From assembly GCA_024236295.1 (NCBI GenBank), contig JACKKT010000004.1, positions 1 to 64,000 of the forward strand: DNA of 64,000 bases. Reading direction: 5' to 3'. The position numbers and the translations under genes were made by a program. The notes beneath the pieces are model-generated. The model was not told where the DNA came from. It did no database searches and saw only the letters and a program-made list of their open reading frames with translations. Positions within the stretch are counted from its first letter, which is position 1. Every line of letters begins with the position of its first letter. The DNA is from Kordiimonadaceae bacterium. Lineage in GTDB: Bacteria; Pseudomonadota; Alphaproteobacteria; Sphingomonadales; Emcibacteraceae. Positions 62,498 through 64,000 of the stretch are shown piece by piece.

Positions 62498-63181
62498 TTA
62501 AATTTTAGATCGCATACTTTCTGTAACGACATGACCATCAAGCAGATTTATAGTTCTGCGGGCATAGTCTGCATGTGATGGACTATGCGTTACCATCACA
62601 ATTGTCGTGCCTTCTTCATTTAGCTTTTGCAGCATTTCCATCACTTCCTGTCCGTGTGCCGTATCAAGGTTACCGGTAGGTTCGTCAGCCAGGATCATGC
62701 TTTGGTTTCCTACAACTGCACGAGCGACGGCAACACGTTGTTGCTGACCGCCTGAAAGCTGACTAGGCATATGTTTGGCCCGGTGGGCAATGCCCACTTT
62801 ATCCATAACAGCGGCTACGCGTTCCTTGCGCTCTGCTGCTGGGATGTCATGATATAAAAGAGCCAGTTCAATATTTTCCGCAACAGTAAGTTCATCAATC
62901 AGATTAAAACTTTGAAAAATAAAGCCAATGTGTTGCTTGCGAATAACGCCGAGTTGTGACTCTGAGTAGCCTGCAACATCTTCGTCCTTGAAGAAATAAT
63001 GACCGCTGGAAGGTGTGTCCAACATGCCAATTATGTTAAGTAGAGTAGATTTTCCGCAACCGGATGGTCCCATTATGGCAACAAATTCACCGGTTTCAAT
63101 TTCAATATTGACATTATTAAGGGCTACCGTTTCCACTTCGTCAGTTCGGTACGCTTTTGTCAAGTCCTGCAGTTTTAACAT
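62498..63181 (-). CDS. MacB/LolD-type ABC transporter ATP-binding protein
   Basis: A 227-residue ATPase: Walker A GPSGCGKST, Q-loop FIFQSFNLIDELTVAENIELALLY, signature LSGGQQQRVAVARA, Walker B MILADEPTGNLD and the His switch in MVTHSPSHADYA. All catalytic elements are present. This is the LolD/MacB/FtsE class that powers mechanotransmission-type permeases. It is the only ATPase in the operon within the window and lies directly before the six permeases (47 bases to P1), so it is the likely shared motor. Confidence 0.94.
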   Translation of the reverse strand: MLKLQDLTKAYRTDEVETVALNNVNIEIETGEFVAIMGPSGCGKSTLLNIIGMLDTPSSGHYFFKDEDVAGYSESQLGVIRKQHIGFIFQSFNLIDELTVAENIELALLYHDIPAAERKERVAAVMDKVGIAHRAKHMPSQLSGGQQQRVAVARAVVGNQSMILADEPTGNLDTAHGQEVMEMLQKLNEEGTTIVMVTHSPSHADYARRTINLLDGHVVTESMRSKI

Positions 63182-63208
63182 TTTTTGTCCTTTTGCTTTG
63201 TTATCTGA

Positions 63209-64000
63209 TTATTCTTCGGTAAGTTTAAGTCGGTCCATATCCATAAAAGTGGTATAGGGGGAGGTAATAACCCTCTCACCAACTTCCAGACCTTCCAATA
63301 CTTCAATAAAGTTGTTGTTTTTCCGTCCCAGCCGGACATTGCGCTTAATGGCAAATGTATTATCCGGGCTAACAACAAATATCCAACTTCCTCCTGTGTC
63401 CTGATAAAAGGCTCCGTTTGGAATAAGTATGGCTTCCGAACTGTCGCCCAGTGTCAGTTTTGATTGAAGGGTTTGACCACGGCGGATATCTTCAGGTTGA
63501 TTTTCCGTAAAAACCATATCAATTTTAAACTGATTATTCTGTACATTTGGGTAAATCTTTTTAATTCGAAGTGGGAATTCATCGCCGTCTCCCGGGCGCA
63601 CATAAACACCTGTTTGTCCAAGATCTACACGGTTCAAATAAAATTCATCAACCTGCACTTCGAGCTTGAAGTGATCAGGATCATCAATTTGCCCGATTGT
63701 GTCCCCGCGGCCGACTGTCTGGCCAAGTTCCAAATCAAACCCTGAAAGCTTGCCATCAATCTGAGCTTTCATATTAAGATTTTCCAGATTGTTGCGAGCA
63801 ATAGCCAAATTACGTTCCAGATTTGCACTGTCAATTTTAGAAAGTTGTAACTGTTGCTCCTGCATGCGTGCATCTGTTTGCTGGGATTGTTTAGTAACCT
63901 CGAGCATTTTCTTTTTATAAGTCAAATCCTCTTCTGCTTCATCAAGTTGGGTTTTTGTAAAATTACCCTGATTGTAAAGTGTTCTGTATCGTTCAACATT
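63209..64000 (-). CDS. Periplasmic adaptor (HlyD/MacA-like membrane fusion protein), C-terminal part, cut by window end
   Basis: The frame is open from base 64000, reading NVERYRTLYNQGNFTKTQLDEAEEDL, and continues for 263 residues. The parts seen are the end of the alpha-helical hairpin (coiled-coil, TKQSQQTDARMQEQQLQLSKIDSANLERNLAIARNNLENL), the second half of the lipoyl domain (KAQIDGKLSGFDLELGQTVGRGDTIGQI), beta-barrel and membrane-proximal domains, ending DMDRLKLTEE. The N-terminus with its anchor is outside. It should link the permeases to an outer-membrane TolC-type channel. It ends 27 bases before the ATPase. Confidence 0.88.
   Translation of the reverse strand, partial: NVERYRTLYNQGNFTKTQLDEAEEDLTYKKKMLEVTKQSQQTDARMQEQQLQLSKIDSANLERNLAIARNNLENLNMKAQIDGKLSGFDLELGQTVGRGDTIGQIDDPDHFKLEVQVDEFYLNRVDLGQTGVYVRPGDGDEFPLRIKKIYPNVQNNQFKIDMVFTENQPEDIRRGQTLQSKLTLGDSSEAILIPNGAFYQDTGGSWIFVVSPDNTFAIKRNVRLGRKNNNFIEVLEGLEVGERVITSPYTTFMDMDRLKLTEE

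Overview
The window is a continuous stretch of an AT-rich (roughly 40-43 % GC by eye) alphaproteobacterial chromosome. The evidence is the gene content and order: DUF1134 (EipA-like) and DUF2842 proteins, a 17-kDa-antigen-like glycine-zipper lipoprotein beside pdxH, the aroC-fabI-yihY-dnaJ order, the xseB-ispA-dxs-tlyA order, and a GTTC-N7-GTTC type LexA box. The NhaC antiporters and the many outer-membrane and periplasmic proteins suggest a marine or saline heterotroph. An Emcibacterales/Kordiimonadales-like lineage is a guess, not something the sequence proves. No rRNA, tRNA, CRISPR array, transposase or phage gene was found.

Layout. 1-9.8 kb: 5' part of a MATE exporter, yaaA, a TauE/SafE permease, a minus-strand envelope cluster (Nudix, 45-aa membrane protein, DUF2842, DUF1134 lipoprotein), an SRAP DNA-protein crosslink repair protein, an AT-rich gap, a TPR-sulfotransferase, a lipoprotein amidohydrolase and a GNAT protein. 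9.8-20.1 kb: FAD-linked D-2-hydroxyacid dehydrogenase and TsaC-type enzyme (minus), then a long plus-strand run: acyl-CoA ligase, HDAC-like hydrolase, xseB, ispA, dxs, tlyA and an RNA methyltransferase, most of them touching or overlapping. 20.1-30 kb: a sigma-54-type promoter driving an orphan 155-aa protein, a YiiX-type papain-like enzyme, an S58 peptidase, aroC, fabI, yihY, a DnaJ-type chaperone, a glycine-zipper lipoprotein, pdxH, a CDF metal transporter, an ArsC/Spx-like protein and an SDR. 30-43.4 kb: a DMT exporter, nadC-nadA, a LexA-box-controlled Y-family polymerase, a ThrE-like exporter, tandem NhaC antiporters with matching promoters, cysK, an M20 carbamoylase-type hydrolase, a MarR regulator and an aminotransferase.

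43.4-64 kb, all minus strand: a PlpD-like patatin/beta-barrel protein and, upstream of it behind a strong hairpin, one large operon. In transcription order this holds a periplasmic adaptor (cut by the window end), one MacB/LolD-type ATPase, six consecutive ~810-827-aa double-module FtsX/MacB permeases, a collapsed gamma-glutamyltransferase remnant and a lipoprotein amidohydrolase. The six-permease/one-ATPase array is the most unusual feature of the window. The permeases keep the coupling motifs (E-V/I-x-x-RK-x-x-GA) twice each but differ in their periplasmic halves, and they fall into visible subgroups, which suggests tandem duplication and specialisation around a shared motor.

Small regulatory finds include a perfect sigma-54 -24/-12 element (20213), a perfect alphaproteobacterial LexA box (34290), twin TTGAxx-N16-TAGGGT promoters before the two nhaC genes, and several hairpins. 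All functional statements are from reading the sequence; no database search was run.
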